NCBI RefSeq assembly: GCF_946479715.1
Contig: NZ_CAMLHF010000040.1
Coordinates: 1 to 31,503, forward strand
Direction of reading: 5' to 3'
DNA: 31,503 bases
DNA from: an uncultured Pedobacter sp.
GTDB lineage: Bacteria; Bacteroidota; Bacteroidia; Sphingobacteriales; Sphingobacteriaceae
How positions within the stretch are numbered: the first letter of the stretch is position 1; every line of letters begins with the position of its first letter. A program made the translations under genes and the position numbers. The notes beneath the pieces were generated by a model. That model was not told where the DNA came from and searched no databases. It saw only the letters and a program-made list of their open reading frames with translations. Positions 23,214 to 31,503 of this stretch are shown here, in pieces.

Positions 23214-24131
23214 TTATTTTATATTTAAATCAGCGGCACCTCCTACTTCTGTAGATATTTCGCCAAGTAAAGTGTTTCCTTTTTCATTTTGACCAGTGTA
23301 TACTTTTACAAAATCAACAGCAGTAAGATTTACTTTGTTGCCGTTTTTATCTACTGCCCGGGATAGATCGAATGAGTTGTAACGTTTGTTATCATAATCA
23401 TCGCCGGTTGAATAGCTATCTGTATATCCCCAGTCGAATGCCAGGTTTACAAAAATGCTCCCTAATTTACCCCATGTAGATTTCAGCAGAGTTCCTTTAA
23501 ATTTGATGCTATCCTGGTTTGCAGCGAAAAGTGGATAATAGTTATGATTATGAAATCTATTTACCTCAACACTTCCTGTTTTACCTTGATTGTCTTTCCA
23601 GGTTACATTTGCTGTTGCTTTGGGGTTATAATAAGTGATTTCATAGTTTTTAATTGTTGTGGATGCAGTATGCTCGCTTCCTGCCAGTTCATACCATTCA
23701 TCGTCAGGTAAACCGTTTCCATTTTTATCCTGACTAACCTGAACAATTCCCGGCTCAGACCATTGTTGTATTGGTCCTAAAGGATTTCCATAAATAGCCA
23801 GGTCATTTCCATCTTTATTAATTATAGAATGATCAAAACCAAAGGTAATAAAGCCGCCAAAGCCACCTAAAGATACCAGACTGGTGTTCTGAATGTCGCC
23901 TATAATTTTCTGTGCCCCATCCGGACTGCCCAGGGACTCATTTATAAATTGACCAGGAGCCGGCTGATATTCATAAATCTTATTAATAAACTTACTACTC
24001 GTACTAGTTATCGGACGCGGTACGTAAGTATCCTTATCAACAATTTTGTCGTCTTTTGAACAGGAGCTTAAACACAGCTGAAAAAGTAAAATTACTGAAA
24101 GACCGAGAAATGCGTTTTGATTGAACTTCAT
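23214..24131 (-). CDS. Surface lipoprotein without PKD domain, B12 locus (possibly BtuH-like)
   Basis: 305 residues. Lipoprotein signal LLFQLCLSSC (Cys24), then SKDDK. The body begins KIYEYQPAPGQFINESLGSP and has SLGGFGGFITFGFDHSIINK, QDKNGNGLPDDEWYELAGSE and a closing EVGGAADLNIK. It is a paralog of the C-terminal part of the protein at 19828-20931 but lacks that protein's N-terminal PKD-like domain. The DxNGNGxPDD loop suggests a bound calcium. It lies between two propeller genes with gaps of 15 and 17 bp. The role is inferred from the riboswitch operon. Confidence 0.7.
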   Translation of the reverse strand: MKFNQNAFLGLSVILLFQLCLSSCSKDDKIVDKDTYVPRPITSTSSKFINKIYEYQPAPGQFINESLGSPDGAQKIIGDIQNTSLVSLGGFGGFITFGFDHSIINKDGNDLAIYGNPLGPIQQWSEPGIVQVSQDKNGNGLPDDEWYELAGSEHTASTTIKNYEITYYNPKATANVTWKDNQGKTGSVEVNRFHNHNYYPLFAANQDSIKFKGTLLKSTWGKLGSIFVNLAFDWGYTDSYSTGDDYDNKRYNSFDLSRAVDKNGNKVNLTAVDFVKVYTGQNEKGNTLLGEISTEVGGAADLNIK

Positions 24132-24148
24132 TTTTTATTTAGATATGG

Positions 24149-25300
24149 TTATTTATATACAAATGCAAAGTGAGCGGGAATATCTCCGGTAGTGACAGAC
24201 CATTTCTTTTTCCCGCTGGGGTCAAAGCAGTAAAGAGTACCTGGTGAAACATAATTTTTGGCATCGGTAACCAGAACTTCCTTGGTAATGGGATGCACTG
24301 CTATTCCATAAGGAATGATAATTGATTTCTCCGTTCCATCTGTAATGAACTTCTGATCGAGTATTACTTCGTCTTTTACGTTGAGCATACCGTAGGTTAT
24401 CGTGTATTTTGCTTCGTTATAGTTCCATTCTGAACCATAGTAATAAGCGGTATCTCCATCAATAGCCAGGTTGTTTACAGCGATATCAAAAGTCTTTTTT
24501 ACCTGATCTGTTTTTGTGTCTATTACAAACATTTTTGAGGGGATGTCAAAGTAATTTCCCCTTGAGGTTACATAAAGGTCGCCATATTTATCAGCCTTCA
24601 ATCGGTGTAAATTGATGGCTACATCAATTTGTTTGATGACAGAAAATGTATTCAGGTCTATAACAGAAACGGTTCTTTCGTATTTCTGAGGACTATACCC
24701 ACCCGAATTTGCGACATACAGTTTTTGACCAACAATAGCCATCTCTTCGGGCTGTCGCCCAACATTTACCCTTTTTATTTCTGTTAAGGAGTTTGTGTCA
24801 ATCTGGGCTACAATCCCCAATGGTGCATTTGGATCTCCCACTGTACCAAGGTACGCGCTCACATAAGCTTTGCCTTCGTTAAATGTGATATACCGACAAT
24901 TGGTAATGTTAATTTGTTTAATCCGTTTACCCGTTTTAACATCTAGAACCTCAATTTTATTGGATACATTAACTACCACATATAGTTTGGAACCATAAAC
25001 GCCTATATCATTACCAACATCACCTAGTCCCTTTACTATTTCAGGGTTTACTTCATTATAAATATTTCTTCTGTAAATTCCGGTAGTATAATCAAGGTAA
25101 TCTAAAGATGCCTTGTTCATATTCATATTGCCCTCGTTCACTATATAAAACCCCTTAACCTGAGCGGATGGATCTGGTGGTAAAAGGGTTTCTTGTTGTT
25201 CGGGCACAGGCTTAAGGTCTTTACGGCAAGAAACCGCAAGTCCTAATGAGATAATTAGAAGTACTAAACTAATGGCATTAAGTAATTTATTCGTTTTCAT
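24149..25300 (-). CDS. YncE-like beta-propeller surface lipoprotein next to btuB (BtuG-like)
   Basis: 383 residues. Lipoprotein signal VLLIISLGLAVSC (Cys25), then RKDLKPVPEQ. The mature protein starts GFYIVNEGNMNMNKASLDYL and carries propeller repeats (KLYVVVNVSNKIEVLDVKTG, KAYVSAYLGTV, KLYVANSGGY, TVSVIDLNTFSVIKQIDV). It closes with YCFDPSGKKKWSVTTGD. It lies only 5 bp after btuB, the same relation that btuG has to btuB in Bacteroides, so of the four propellers it is the best candidate for the direct partner of the transporter. Binding of B12 is inferred, not shown by a motif. Confidence 0.83.
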   Translation of the reverse strand: MKTNKLLNAISLVLLIISLGLAVSCRKDLKPVPEQQETLLPPDPSAQVKGFYIVNEGNMNMNKASLDYLDYTTGIYRRNIYNEVNPEIVKGLGDVGNDIGVYGSKLYVVVNVSNKIEVLDVKTGKRIKQINITNCRYITFNEGKAYVSAYLGTVGDPNAPLGIVAQIDTNSLTEIKRVNVGRQPEEMAIVGQKLYVANSGGYSPQKYERTVSVIDLNTFSVIKQIDVAINLHRLKADKYGDLYVTSRGNYFDIPSKMFVIDTKTDQVKKTFDIAVNNLAIDGDTAYYYGSEWNYNEAKYTITYGMLNVKDEVILDQKFITDGTEKSIIIPYGIAVHPITKEVLVTDAKNYVSPGTLYCFDPSGKKKWSVTTGDIPAHFAFVYK

Positions 25301-25305
25301 AAGTG

Positions 25306-27366
25306 CTAATAGTTATAGGTTAATCCAAAACGATAATAGCGCCCGGGCATAGGGAAATTCGTAATTACTTCATAATCCTGATTCAACAGGTTATTGATTT
25401 CTGCGGTAAGGCGAACTTGTCTGCTATTTATTTTTGTGTTGCAATGCAGGGCTAAATCGTGGGTATACCATGGCTGCACATAATTATATACGTTATTTGT
25501 ACTTTGATTATAACGTTCTCCGGTATAAATGAAGCTGTAATTCATTGAAAAATTTCTATACGCCGCACTTGCCAAAAATGACCCGCTATGTATTGGTGTG
25601 TAAGGGATCAAGTCTTTATAGCTTGCCGAGGCTCTATCTACATCTATTGCGTTTTGATAAGTATAGGTAAGGCCTGTTGTAAAGTTGATATAATCGGTAA
25701 GCTGCCATGCAGATTGGATGTTCACATCTAGTCCCTTGATTTCGACAAGTCCGAGGTTCTGCATACTCCATCTTGCCTGACTGTTCCCCGGCACGGCAAC
25801 TATCTTGTTTTTCACTTTGTTGTAATAGGCGTCTGCCTGTATCGAAAACTGGCTCAATATTCTACCCTCGTACCCTTTTATATACGTAAACCCTAAATCG
25901 TATTGTTTTGTATACTCGGGTTTTAAAACGGTAAATCCGTAATTGGTGTAGTAAAGGTCGTTAAAGGTCGGCATACGGAAAATGCTTTTATAGAACGAAC
26001 GCAATCTGAACTCTTTCTGGTTAAAGGGCTGCCATGATAGCATAACAGTTGGTGTCAGTTCGTTTCTATTTTTATCTGCTGGCCCGCTTTGAGTTTTATC
26101 GTACTTAAGGGTGCTTAACAAGTTGGCCTGAATATCAAATTTAGCAAAGCGAAATTGGGTAGCCAAAGCCGTTAAAATGGTATTTCTTATCGGATATGAA
26201 AAGCGATAAAGGTCTGCATTTAAATCATTATGCTGATAATCTGCAGACAATACTACATCCCAGTAATTGGTAATTTTTAACTTATTGACCAGAGACACAT
26301 AGAATTCCTGAAGATGAAAGTTGTTTTCCTGTAACCCATCAATAGTTACTATATCCGGGTTTAAGTAACGTTGATTATCATTTCCATATTTGGCTGTTGC
26401 CAGCAAACTGTACTTACCTACATTCTTTTCATAGGAAGATTGGGCGAAAAAGTTCTTATTCCACATCCGTTGTGAAAATGCAAACACGTTGTTGACAACT
26501 GCACCCGGCAAGCCCTGATTGTCTTTGTAACCGTATAGTTTTACTTTCCACTTACTACTATCAGGCAATACTCCGTTTAATCCCAGTTCCAACCTCATGG
26601 TTTCAATATCGCCATCCTTTCTTACCGCTGTAGTATCATATACGCCATTGGTAGATCGGAATTTATATTTTCCATTGGCATTTTTATACTCGGCACTTAG
26701 GCTGCTGTAAACATTCTTACTTATTTTACTTTGCCACAATAAAGATGGGTTTATAAGGCCGAATGACCCTCCTTTTACCGATGCACGAATTTTTTGGGTT
26801 CTCCCGTCCGGGAAATCCGGTTGTTTTGAAGTAAGATATAATGAGCTTGCTGAGGCAAATCCTTTGGCAGACTGAAAAATAGAGCTCTTTTGTCCGTTAT
26901 ACAATTCTATCTCTTCAATATTATCCAATGAAAATTTACCAAGGTCTACCTGACCATTTTGTGCATTGCCCAATTGCACCCCATCATAAAAAACTGCAGT
27001 GTGGTTGGTGCCCATGCTGCGTACATTAATGGTCTTTAAACCACCAATGCCACCATAGTCTTTAAGCTGCACGCCTGAAAAGAAGCGAACCGCATCAGCC
27101 ACTGAAAGACTGTTTAGTTTTTCGAGTTCGGCTCCTGATAATATTTGTAAAGGTGTTGAAGAGGTCTGTCTTTTGGTGATCTTTATTTTTCTGATCTGTA
27201 CTTCTTTAAGCTGATTAACCTTATCTGCAGAATCTGTAGCTTTGAGTTTTGTTGAATCGGTTTGGGCAAACGACTGAACAGACGTACACATGCCCAGCCA
27301 AATAATAGCCAGAAAAGTAAAAAAAATAGAACCTACGCCTATAAAAGCGTTTTTACTTCTTTTCAT
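25306..27366 (-). CDS. btuB: BtuB-like TonB-dependent vitamin B12 outer membrane receptor
   Basis: 686 residues. The signal peptide ends near SFAQ at residue 35. There is no STN or carboxypeptidase-regulatory domain. The plug (about 70-190) has LQILSGAELEKLNSLSVADA, INVRSMGTNHTAVFYDGVQL and GFASASSLYLTSKQP. The barrel ends in NNLLNQDYEVITNFPMPGRY followed by YRFGLTYNY, typical of BtuB-type and colicin-I-type receptors. It is the first gene after a cobalamin riboswitch, which makes B12 or corrinoids the clear substrate. The downstream lipoprotein genes follow with very short gaps. Confidence 0.93.
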   Translation of the reverse strand: MKRSKNAFIGVGSIFFTFLAIIWLGMCTSVQSFAQTDSTKLKATDSADKVNQLKEVQIRKIKITKRQTSSTPLQILSGAELEKLNSLSVADAVRFFSGVQLKDYGGIGGLKTINVRSMGTNHTAVFYDGVQLGNAQNGQVDLGKFSLDNIEEIELYNGQKSSIFQSAKGFASASSLYLTSKQPDFPDGRTQKIRASVKGGSFGLINPSLLWQSKISKNVYSSLSAEYKNANGKYKFRSTNGVYDTTAVRKDGDIETMRLELGLNGVLPDSSKWKVKLYGYKDNQGLPGAVVNNVFAFSQRMWNKNFFAQSSYEKNVGKYSLLATAKYGNDNQRYLNPDIVTIDGLQENNFHLQEFYVSLVNKLKITNYWDVVLSADYQHNDLNADLYRFSYPIRNTILTALATQFRFAKFDIQANLLSTLKYDKTQSGPADKNRNELTPTVMLSWQPFNQKEFRLRSFYKSIFRMPTFNDLYYTNYGFTVLKPEYTKQYDLGFTYIKGYEGRILSQFSIQADAYYNKVKNKIVAVPGNSQARWSMQNLGLVEIKGLDVNIQSAWQLTDYINFTTGLTYTYQNAIDVDRASASYKDLIPYTPIHSGSFLASAAYRNFSMNYSFIYTGERYNQSTNNVYNYVQPWYTHDLALHCNTKINSRQVRLTAEINNLLNQDYEVITNFPMPGRYYRFGLTYNY

Positions 27367-27478
27367 TTTGTTGTGAGCTTATTACCCACAGCAAACAGTT
27401 AGATCAAGGAAATGAAATACAATAAACAAGCACTCACTCCAAGCTTCAATCCCCGAAAGCTATGAAATATTACCACTT

Positions 27479-27657
27479 ATGGCAGGTCTTCTGACTTACT
27501 TCCGGTTATTCTGCCTTCCCAATCCTTAATCCCTTTTAAAGGATCAGAAAAAGTGGCCTTGATTTGAACACCGTTATGAAGCTTACAGCTGCGGGACAGT
27601 TACGGATTTACACCGTATTCCCTTTTAATCCCGAATAAGCACATCGGGAACCAAAAG
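27479..27657 (-). ncRNA. Cobalamin riboswitch (AdoCbl-type leader)
   Basis: Read on the reverse strand, the leader shows the conserved elements of the cobalamin riboswitch in order. GGGAATAC comes first, then GGTGTAAATCC (27604-27614), then CCCGCAGCTGTAAGC (about 27581-27595), and finally the B12 box AGTCAGAAGACCTGCC (27481-27496). The switch lies 113 nt upstream of the btuB start. An AGCTT/AAGCT hairpin at 27442-27461 lies between them and may be part of the expression platform; no U-tract follows it, so control may be at translation. The 5' limit is set from the promoter. Confidence 0.95.
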
Positions 27658-27662
27658 CGATG

Positions 27663-27694
27663 CAAATGTACTTAAATAAATAGCTTGAAGCAAA
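27663..27694 (-). promoter_or_regulatory. Promoter of the B12 operon
   Basis: On the reverse strand TTTG (27691-27694), a 20-nt spacer and TACATTTG (27663-27670) match the Bacteroidota consensus TTTG-N19-21-TAnnTTTG. Transcription would start near 27655-27659, just where the riboswitch begins. It lies within 14 bp of the stop of the LuxR-type gene. Confidence 0.75.
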
Positions 27695-27707
27695 CCTGAT
27701 TAGCTTT

Positions 27708-28391
27708 CTATATTAAATCGAATGCTCTTGCATATTGGCAGATCTCGTAATAAGAGTGGGTATTGAGTTTTTGCTTGATGTTTTTTCTATGTGTTTCGAC
27801 AGTACTGGGTGAAATAAAAAGTTGTTCTGCTGTTTCTGATGAGGATTTACCCAATGCCATTAGACCCAGAATTTCACGTTCCCGGGTACTTAATTTTGTG
27901 AAATGGTGGTAATTGTTGCGCAAAAAGTTATTCTCTTCGAGCAAACGCGATGCTTTAACGGTCATGTGGTGCATCGAATCAATCGGCAATGCGATTGTGA
28001 TAACAAGTAATGGCTTGTTATCACAATCCCTTATATAAACTTTTACACTCGACATATGCCAGTTCCAGTCGCTTGAATTTGAGAAACGAACCTGCTGAAA
28101 AAAAGTGCAAAGGTCCTCATCATTATTTTGTTCTATCAACCCAAGTATTTTAGGAACATAATCTTTAGCGTCATCGCCGTTAAAATATCTGGTATAATAT
28201 TCTTCGGCAGTTATTTTCGTAATATCCTCCAGGGAAACGCCAAGCTGCTGCAATCCTCTTTTAGACATCCAGGCAACAGACCAGTCCCTAAGGTCGTGCA
28301 AAATAACAACACCAGGGAGTTCATCTGCTATTGCAGAAATTTTGGCTATAGCATTATCAATCTTACTTTGGATAAGGACGTTTTTACTCAT
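27708..28391 (-). CDS. LuxR-type helix-turn-helix transcriptional regulator with PAS-like sensor
   Basis: 227 residues from MSKNVLIQSKIDNAIAKISA. A longer reading from 28517 adds 42 residues of unlikely composition. The N-terminal part (about 20-140; DELPGVVILHDLRDWSVAWM, GLQQLGVSLEDITKITAEEY) looks like a PAS sensor domain. The C-terminal part (about 165-225) is a LuxR/GerE helix-turn-helix (LSTREREILGLMALGKSSSE, STVETHRKNIKQKL). There is no receiver domain. It is read in the same direction as the B12 operon but ends just before that operon's own promoter, so any link to B12 is weak. Its ligand and targets are unknown. Confidence 0.88.
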   Translation of the reverse strand: MSKNVLIQSKIDNAIAKISAIADELPGVVILHDLRDWSVAWMSKRGLQQLGVSLEDITKITAEEYYTRYFNGDDAKDYVPKILGLIEQNNDEDLCTFFQQVRFSNSSDWNWHMSSVKVYIRDCDNKPLLVITIALPIDSMHHMTVKASRLLEENNFLRNNYHHFTKLSTREREILGLMALGKSSSETAEQLFISPSTVETHRKNIKQKLNTHSYYEICQYARAFDLI

Positions 28392-28592
28392 ATTTTGAAA
28401 GCAATAATAAAGATTGTAATTATCAGTTAAATATACATAGTAATAATGTATTAGAGGTAATAAAATACCTAAAAACAGGGATTGATTTTGCTGTTTTTTT
28501 ACAGTCACTTTGTGCAAAAATTAACTTAAAGGAAAAACAACCCGTAATGCCCTTTTATCCTTATATTTATTCCCATTATAATTCTTATTGTG

Positions 28593-29840
28593 ATGATGAA
28601 GTCGGTCTCCTTTTTACTTGTTATGGTTAGCCTGAATGCAATAGCTCAGAAAACAGATACTACATTTATAGCGCAATTGATGCGCAAACACCCCGATCGT
28701 TTTGCAGGGGTATTAAATCATCCGCAAAAGAACCAGATCCAGATTCTTTATACTCAGATCGACAGGGATGCGAAACATAAGCCTGTTTTTAAAACCTATA
28801 GCTATAATCTGGACAACCGCAGGTACTTTTACCCGGCAAGTACAGTTAAACTGGCAGCCGTAATTTTTGCACTTGAAAAAGTAAATGAACTTAAAATAGC
28901 CGGCTTTACTGCCAAAACCACTATGATTACCGATAGCTCATATACTGCGCAAACCAAGGTACTGGCCGATAGTACAGCTAAAAATGGATTACCCTCTATT
29001 GAACATTACATCAAAAAGATATTGCTTACCAGCGATAATGACGCGTTTAACCGGCTGTTTGAGTTTATTGGACGCGCTGAAATTAACAGCAAACTAAAGA
29101 AATACGGTTTTAACAACAGCCGGATATTAAATCGGTTGGCTATAGGCGATGCAGGCGAAACGGCAAAACATACCAATCCTATTAAATTCTACAATGGAGA
29201 TAAACTGATATATAGCCAGACCGAACAGTACGACCCCAAAGAGTATGCGCTTTCGCTAACAAATACAGTTATGGGTATTGGCTATCTCGACAGCACGGAT
29301 AAATTGGTGAACAAGCCATTTAATCTCGAGAATAAAAATGCTTTTAGCATTTCCGATCAGCAGGCCATGATGAGAAAACTGATATATCCGGAGGCTTTTC
29401 CTATTAAGGAACGGTTTAATTTAACGCCTGCCGATTATAAACTGATTTATACTTACATGAGTAAGTTGCCAACCGAAAGCGACTACCCTGCTTATGACCC
29501 TAAAGAGTTTTGGCCAACTTATGCAAAAATGCTGTACTATGGCAGGGATAAGGATGCTCAAATTGATTCGAACATTAGAATATTTAATAAATATGGCGAT
29601 TCCTACGGTTTCATTATCGACAATTCGTATTTCGTAGATTTCAAAAATAAAATTGAATTCTTTCTTACCGCCGTGGTTCAATCAAATGAGGATGGCATTT
29701 TTAACGACAACAAGTACGAATATGATACCATATGCTTTCCCTTTATGAAAAACCTTGGCCAAACCATTTATACGTATGAGCTGGAAAGGAAACGCAAAAC
29801 CGTACCTGACCTTAAAAAATTTAGGATGAAGTATAATTAA
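28593..29840 (+). CDS. Serine hydrolase with class A beta-lactamase-like fold
   Basis: 415 residues. The reading frame starts with GTG ATG ATG; the first ATG is used here. A signal peptide ends near AIAQ at residue 19. Active-site motifs are SxxK at Ser83-Lys86 (YPASTVKLA), SDN at 147-149 (LLTSDNDAFN) and KYG at 333-335 in place of KTG (FNKYGDSYGF). No class A Glu166-type loop was recognised, so beta-lactam hydrolysis is doubtful. A periplasmic peptidase or esterase acting on cell-wall or other peptides is equally likely. It is divergent from the LuxR-type gene, and its stop directly abuts the stop of the convergent PPK2 pseudogene with no terminator between. Confidence 0.82.
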   Translation: MMKSVSFLLVMVSLNAIAQKTDTTFIAQLMRKHPDRFAGVLNHPQKNQIQILYTQIDRDAKHKPVFKTYSYNLDNRRYFYPASTVKLAAVIFALEKVNELKIAGFTAKTTMITDSSYTAQTKVLADSTAKNGLPSIEHYIKKILLTSDNDAFNRLFEFIGRAEINSKLKKYGFNNSRILNRLAIGDAGETAKHTNPIKFYNGDKLIYSQTEQYDPKEYALSLTNTVMGIGYLDSTDKLVNKPFNLENKNAFSISDQQAMMRKLIYPEAFPIKERFNLTPADYKLIYTYMSKLPTESDYPAYDPKEFWPTYAKMLYYGRDKDAQIDSNIRIFNKYGDSYGFIIDNSYFVDFKNKIEFFLTAVVQSNEDGIFNDNKYEYDTICFPFMKNLGQTIYTYELERKRKTVPDLKKFRMKYN

Positions 29841-30722
29841 CTATTCTTCATTGAGCAATTGTGCCTTTATATCATCTAGTTTCTTTGCTTCTTCTTTTGC
29901 CAGAACCGGGAATTTAAGGTTTAGTTTTTTGAATGTTTCGGCCAGTATATGGCTGATTGCCAACCGTGCATACCACTTCTGATCGGCCGGAATAATATAC
30001 CATGGGGAATTTTCTGTTGAGGTGGCTGTTATTGCTTCCTCATAAGCAGTCATGTATTGCTTCCATAATTTACGCTCTGCTATATCTCCCGAAGCAAATT
30101 TCCAATTCTTTGCCGGATCATTTATTCTATCCAGAAACCTTTGCTTTTGCTCTTCCTTAGAAACATAAAGGAAGATTTTTATGATAACCGTTCCGTTTTC
30201 ATTTAAGTGTTGTTCAAAGTTCCTGATGCTGTTGTAACGCTTTTTCCAGAAAGCATTATCCATCTTTTTTACATCCTGATATCCAGGTATATTCTCATTA
30301 AGAAAGTATTAGGGATGTACTTTACAAACGAGCACGTTTTCATAATGGGAGCGGTTATGAATTCCTATCCTCCCCTTTTCCGGCAAGGCCTTATAATGGC
30401 GCCATAGAAAATCGTGATCATATTCTTCGGAATTTGGAGCTTTAAAACTGTAGACCTGGCAACCCTGTGGGTTTAAGCCAGACATCACATGTTGTATGGC
30501 GCTATCTTTTCCTGCGGCATCCATTGCCTGAAAAATGATTAACACTGAGCGTGTATTTTCTGCATATAGCGTTTCCTGAGCAGCACTTAGCTTCAGCTTA
30601 ATCTCCTCCAGTCTCTCCTTTCCTTCTTCTTTTTCCAGATCCCCTCTGTAACGGGTATCATAATTTTTAAGTGATATTTTTTTTCCTGGTGCTGCCAGAT
30701 ACTGTTCTATCTCATCTTTCAT
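29841..30722 (-). pseudogene. ppk2: Polyphosphate kinase 2 (PPK2) gene split by an in-frame TAA stop
   Basis: The frame from ATG 30722 encodes PPK2 residues 1-137. These include the Walker A loop FQAMDAAGKDS (64-74), SGLNPQGCQVYSFKAP, and the lid region IGIHNRSHYENVLVCKVHP. A TAA at 30309-30311 then interrupts, and the same frame continues without a shift (YFLNENIPGYQDVKKM, NAFWKKRYNSIRNFEQHL, INDPAKNWKFASGDI, SPWYIIPADQKWYARL) to 29841. The joined length of 293 codons is normal for PPK2, which transfers phosphate between polyphosphate and nucleotides. A GAA-to-TAA change would explain it, since relatives usually have Glu after VHP. It could be a true nonsense mutation or a sequence error. 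An internal ATG at 30263 could give a C-terminal fragment without the P-loop. Confidence 0.9.
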
Positions 30723-30846
30723 AGGGCTACATGTTTAGCTAAATATAGAATAAAACTCAGAAAAAGTAGTGCAGCCTCTGGATGATTTTTATCAAAAAGT
30801 ACATTTCTTTAATCAAATTGGACAGGTTGCTTAGGTGTTTAATCTT

Positions 30847-30854
30847 TAAATTTG
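30847..30854 (+). promoter_or_regulatory. Candidate -7 promoter element of the GH43-like gene
   Basis: TAAATTTG fits TAnnTTTG, 46 bp before the chosen ATG. A TTG at 30827-30829 is a little close for a -33 element. Apart from this, the 178-bp gap 30723-30900 shows nothing distinctive. Confidence 0.3.
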
Positions 30855-30900
30855 GTTTCTTCTCCAGATAATAGTTAAACAATTGTGTTTCATGTGTAAT

Positions 30901-31503
30901 ATGCAGTACTTCTTCAAAAAATCTAATTTAGCGGTCCCAATCCTGTCTATAATCGTCTTGCTATCAGTAAGCGCACGAGGACAAACAAAGGCAACTTTTC
31001 AGAATTTCAATGATGCTTCTGAACAGGTTACACGGTTTAGTACAATTGGAGAAGCCATAGATGCTCATGACGGAGAAATTGCATTTTTTGAAGGTGTTTA
31101 TTATTTGTATGGAACAAGTTACGGATGTGGTTTTCAATGGGGCAAAAAAGAAGCACCTTTTTGTGGATTTAAAACCTATTCTTCGACAGACATGGTACAT
31201 TGGACAGATAAAGGGTTTTTATTTGATGCGAAGACTCCTCTATGGCAGTCGAGATGTAACGGAAGCACTTATGGCTGTTTTCGCCCGCATGTGATTTTTA
31301 ATAAAAAGACTTCTTTATATGTGTTATGGATTAATGTTTACGACAATGTTTCCGGGTTTCGTGTGTTTACCAGTAAAAATCCTGCAGGTCCGTTTACAGA
31401 AGTTGCGGAGCCAAAATTGGCAGTGAACACAGACGCTCCTGCTGCTGGATTGAACAATGGTGATCATGATACTTTTGTGGATAAAGATGGTACCGGCTAT
31501 CTG
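30901..31503 (+). CDS. GH43-like secreted glycosidase, N-terminal part, runs off the window
   Basis: 201 codons are open to the window edge from ATG 30901; an in-frame ATG three codons earlier (30892) is also possible. A signal peptide (LAVPILSIIVLLSVSARGQ) is followed by AIDAHDGEIAFFEGVYYLYG, in which the Asp of HDGE is the likely catalytic base of the five-bladed GH43-type propeller. Further blades follow (FKTYSSTDMVHWTDKGFLFD, YGCFRPHVIFNKKTSLYVLW, FRVFTSKNPAGPF). The remaining acid residues lie beyond the window. Family 43 covers arabinosidases, xylosidases and galactanases; the substrate cannot be told. It is divergent from the PPK2 pseudogene. Confidence 0.8.
   Translation, partial: MQYFFKKSNLAVPILSIIVLLSVSARGQTKATFQNFNDASEQVTRFSTIGEAIDAHDGEIAFFEGVYYLYGTSYGCGFQWGKKEAPFCGFKTYSSTDMVHWTDKGFLFDAKTPLWQSRCNGSTYGCFRPHVIFNKKTSLYVLWINVYDNVSGFRVFTSKNPAGPFTEVAEPKLAVNTDAPAAGLNNGDHDTFVDKDGTGYL

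Noticed and set aside
27708..28391. LuxR-type regulator as controller of the B12 locus
   Set aside because: It is adjacent only at its 3' end; the B12 operon has its own promoter and riboswitch, and no shared operator was seen.
29841..30722. Two separate small genes, or a frameshift, in the PPK2 region
   Set aside because: Both halves are in the same frame and together make one normal-length PPK2; a single TAA separates them, so it is a nonsense change and not a frameshift or two genes.
31061..31294. Forward and reverse small open frames inside the GH43-like region
   Set aside because: They are out of frame with the continuous GH43-like reading frame that starts at 30901 and runs to the window edge.

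Overview
The window looks like chromosomal DNA of a Bacteroidota member close to Pedobacter or other Sphingobacteriaceae. The reasons are a SusC/SusD pair, many lipoproteins of the SC-K/N-K-D type, a FecI/FecR pair, DUF2807, DUF5074, DUF6588 and DUF6580 proteins, and several matches to the Bacteroidota promoter element TAnnTTTG. There is no phage, transposase, tRNA or rRNA. Genus-level placement is an inference.

Region 1 (1-7634) is a polysaccharide utilisation locus read leftwards: SusC, SusD, a surface lipoprotein joining a DUF1735-like domain to a tachylectin-2-like lectin propeller, and the start of a GH89 alpha-N-acetylglucosaminidase that leaves the window. A DeoR-family regulator is divergent from SusC. 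Enzyme and lectin both point to an alpha-linked GlcNAc glycan.

Region 2 (7635-10051) holds a DUF6588 outer-membrane protein, whose start codon lies inside a perfect 24-bp inverted repeat, and a Bcr/CflA-type efflux pump.

Region 3 (10078-17880) lies between two copies of a dispersed palindrome. It holds a protein with about 15-residue surface repeats (LA_2272-like), a DUF2807 lipoprotein, a sterol-desaturase/DUF4833 fusion, an ECF sigma factor, a FecR anti-sigma factor, and a second repeat protein carrying an STN domain and a carboxypeptidase-regulatory-like domain. In ordinary FecI/FecR systems the STN domain belongs to a TonB-dependent receptor. Here it sits on a repeat protein with no TonB-receptor barrel, which is the best candidate in the window for an undescribed signalling system. 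A sirtuin converges on it.

Region 4 (17941-27694) is a vitamin B12 uptake locus read leftwards. A clear promoter and cobalamin riboswitch lead into a BtuB-like receptor, four DUF5074/YncE-like propeller lipoproteins (BtuG-like), two related non-propeller surface lipoproteins (possibly BtuH-like) and a DUF6580 membrane protein, followed by a terminator. The lipoprotein set is expanded and nearly mirror-symmetric.

Region 5 (27708-31503) holds a LuxR-type regulator, a class A beta-lactamase-like serine hydrolase, a PPK2 kinase gene broken by an in-frame TAA, and the start of a GH43-like secreted glycosidase.
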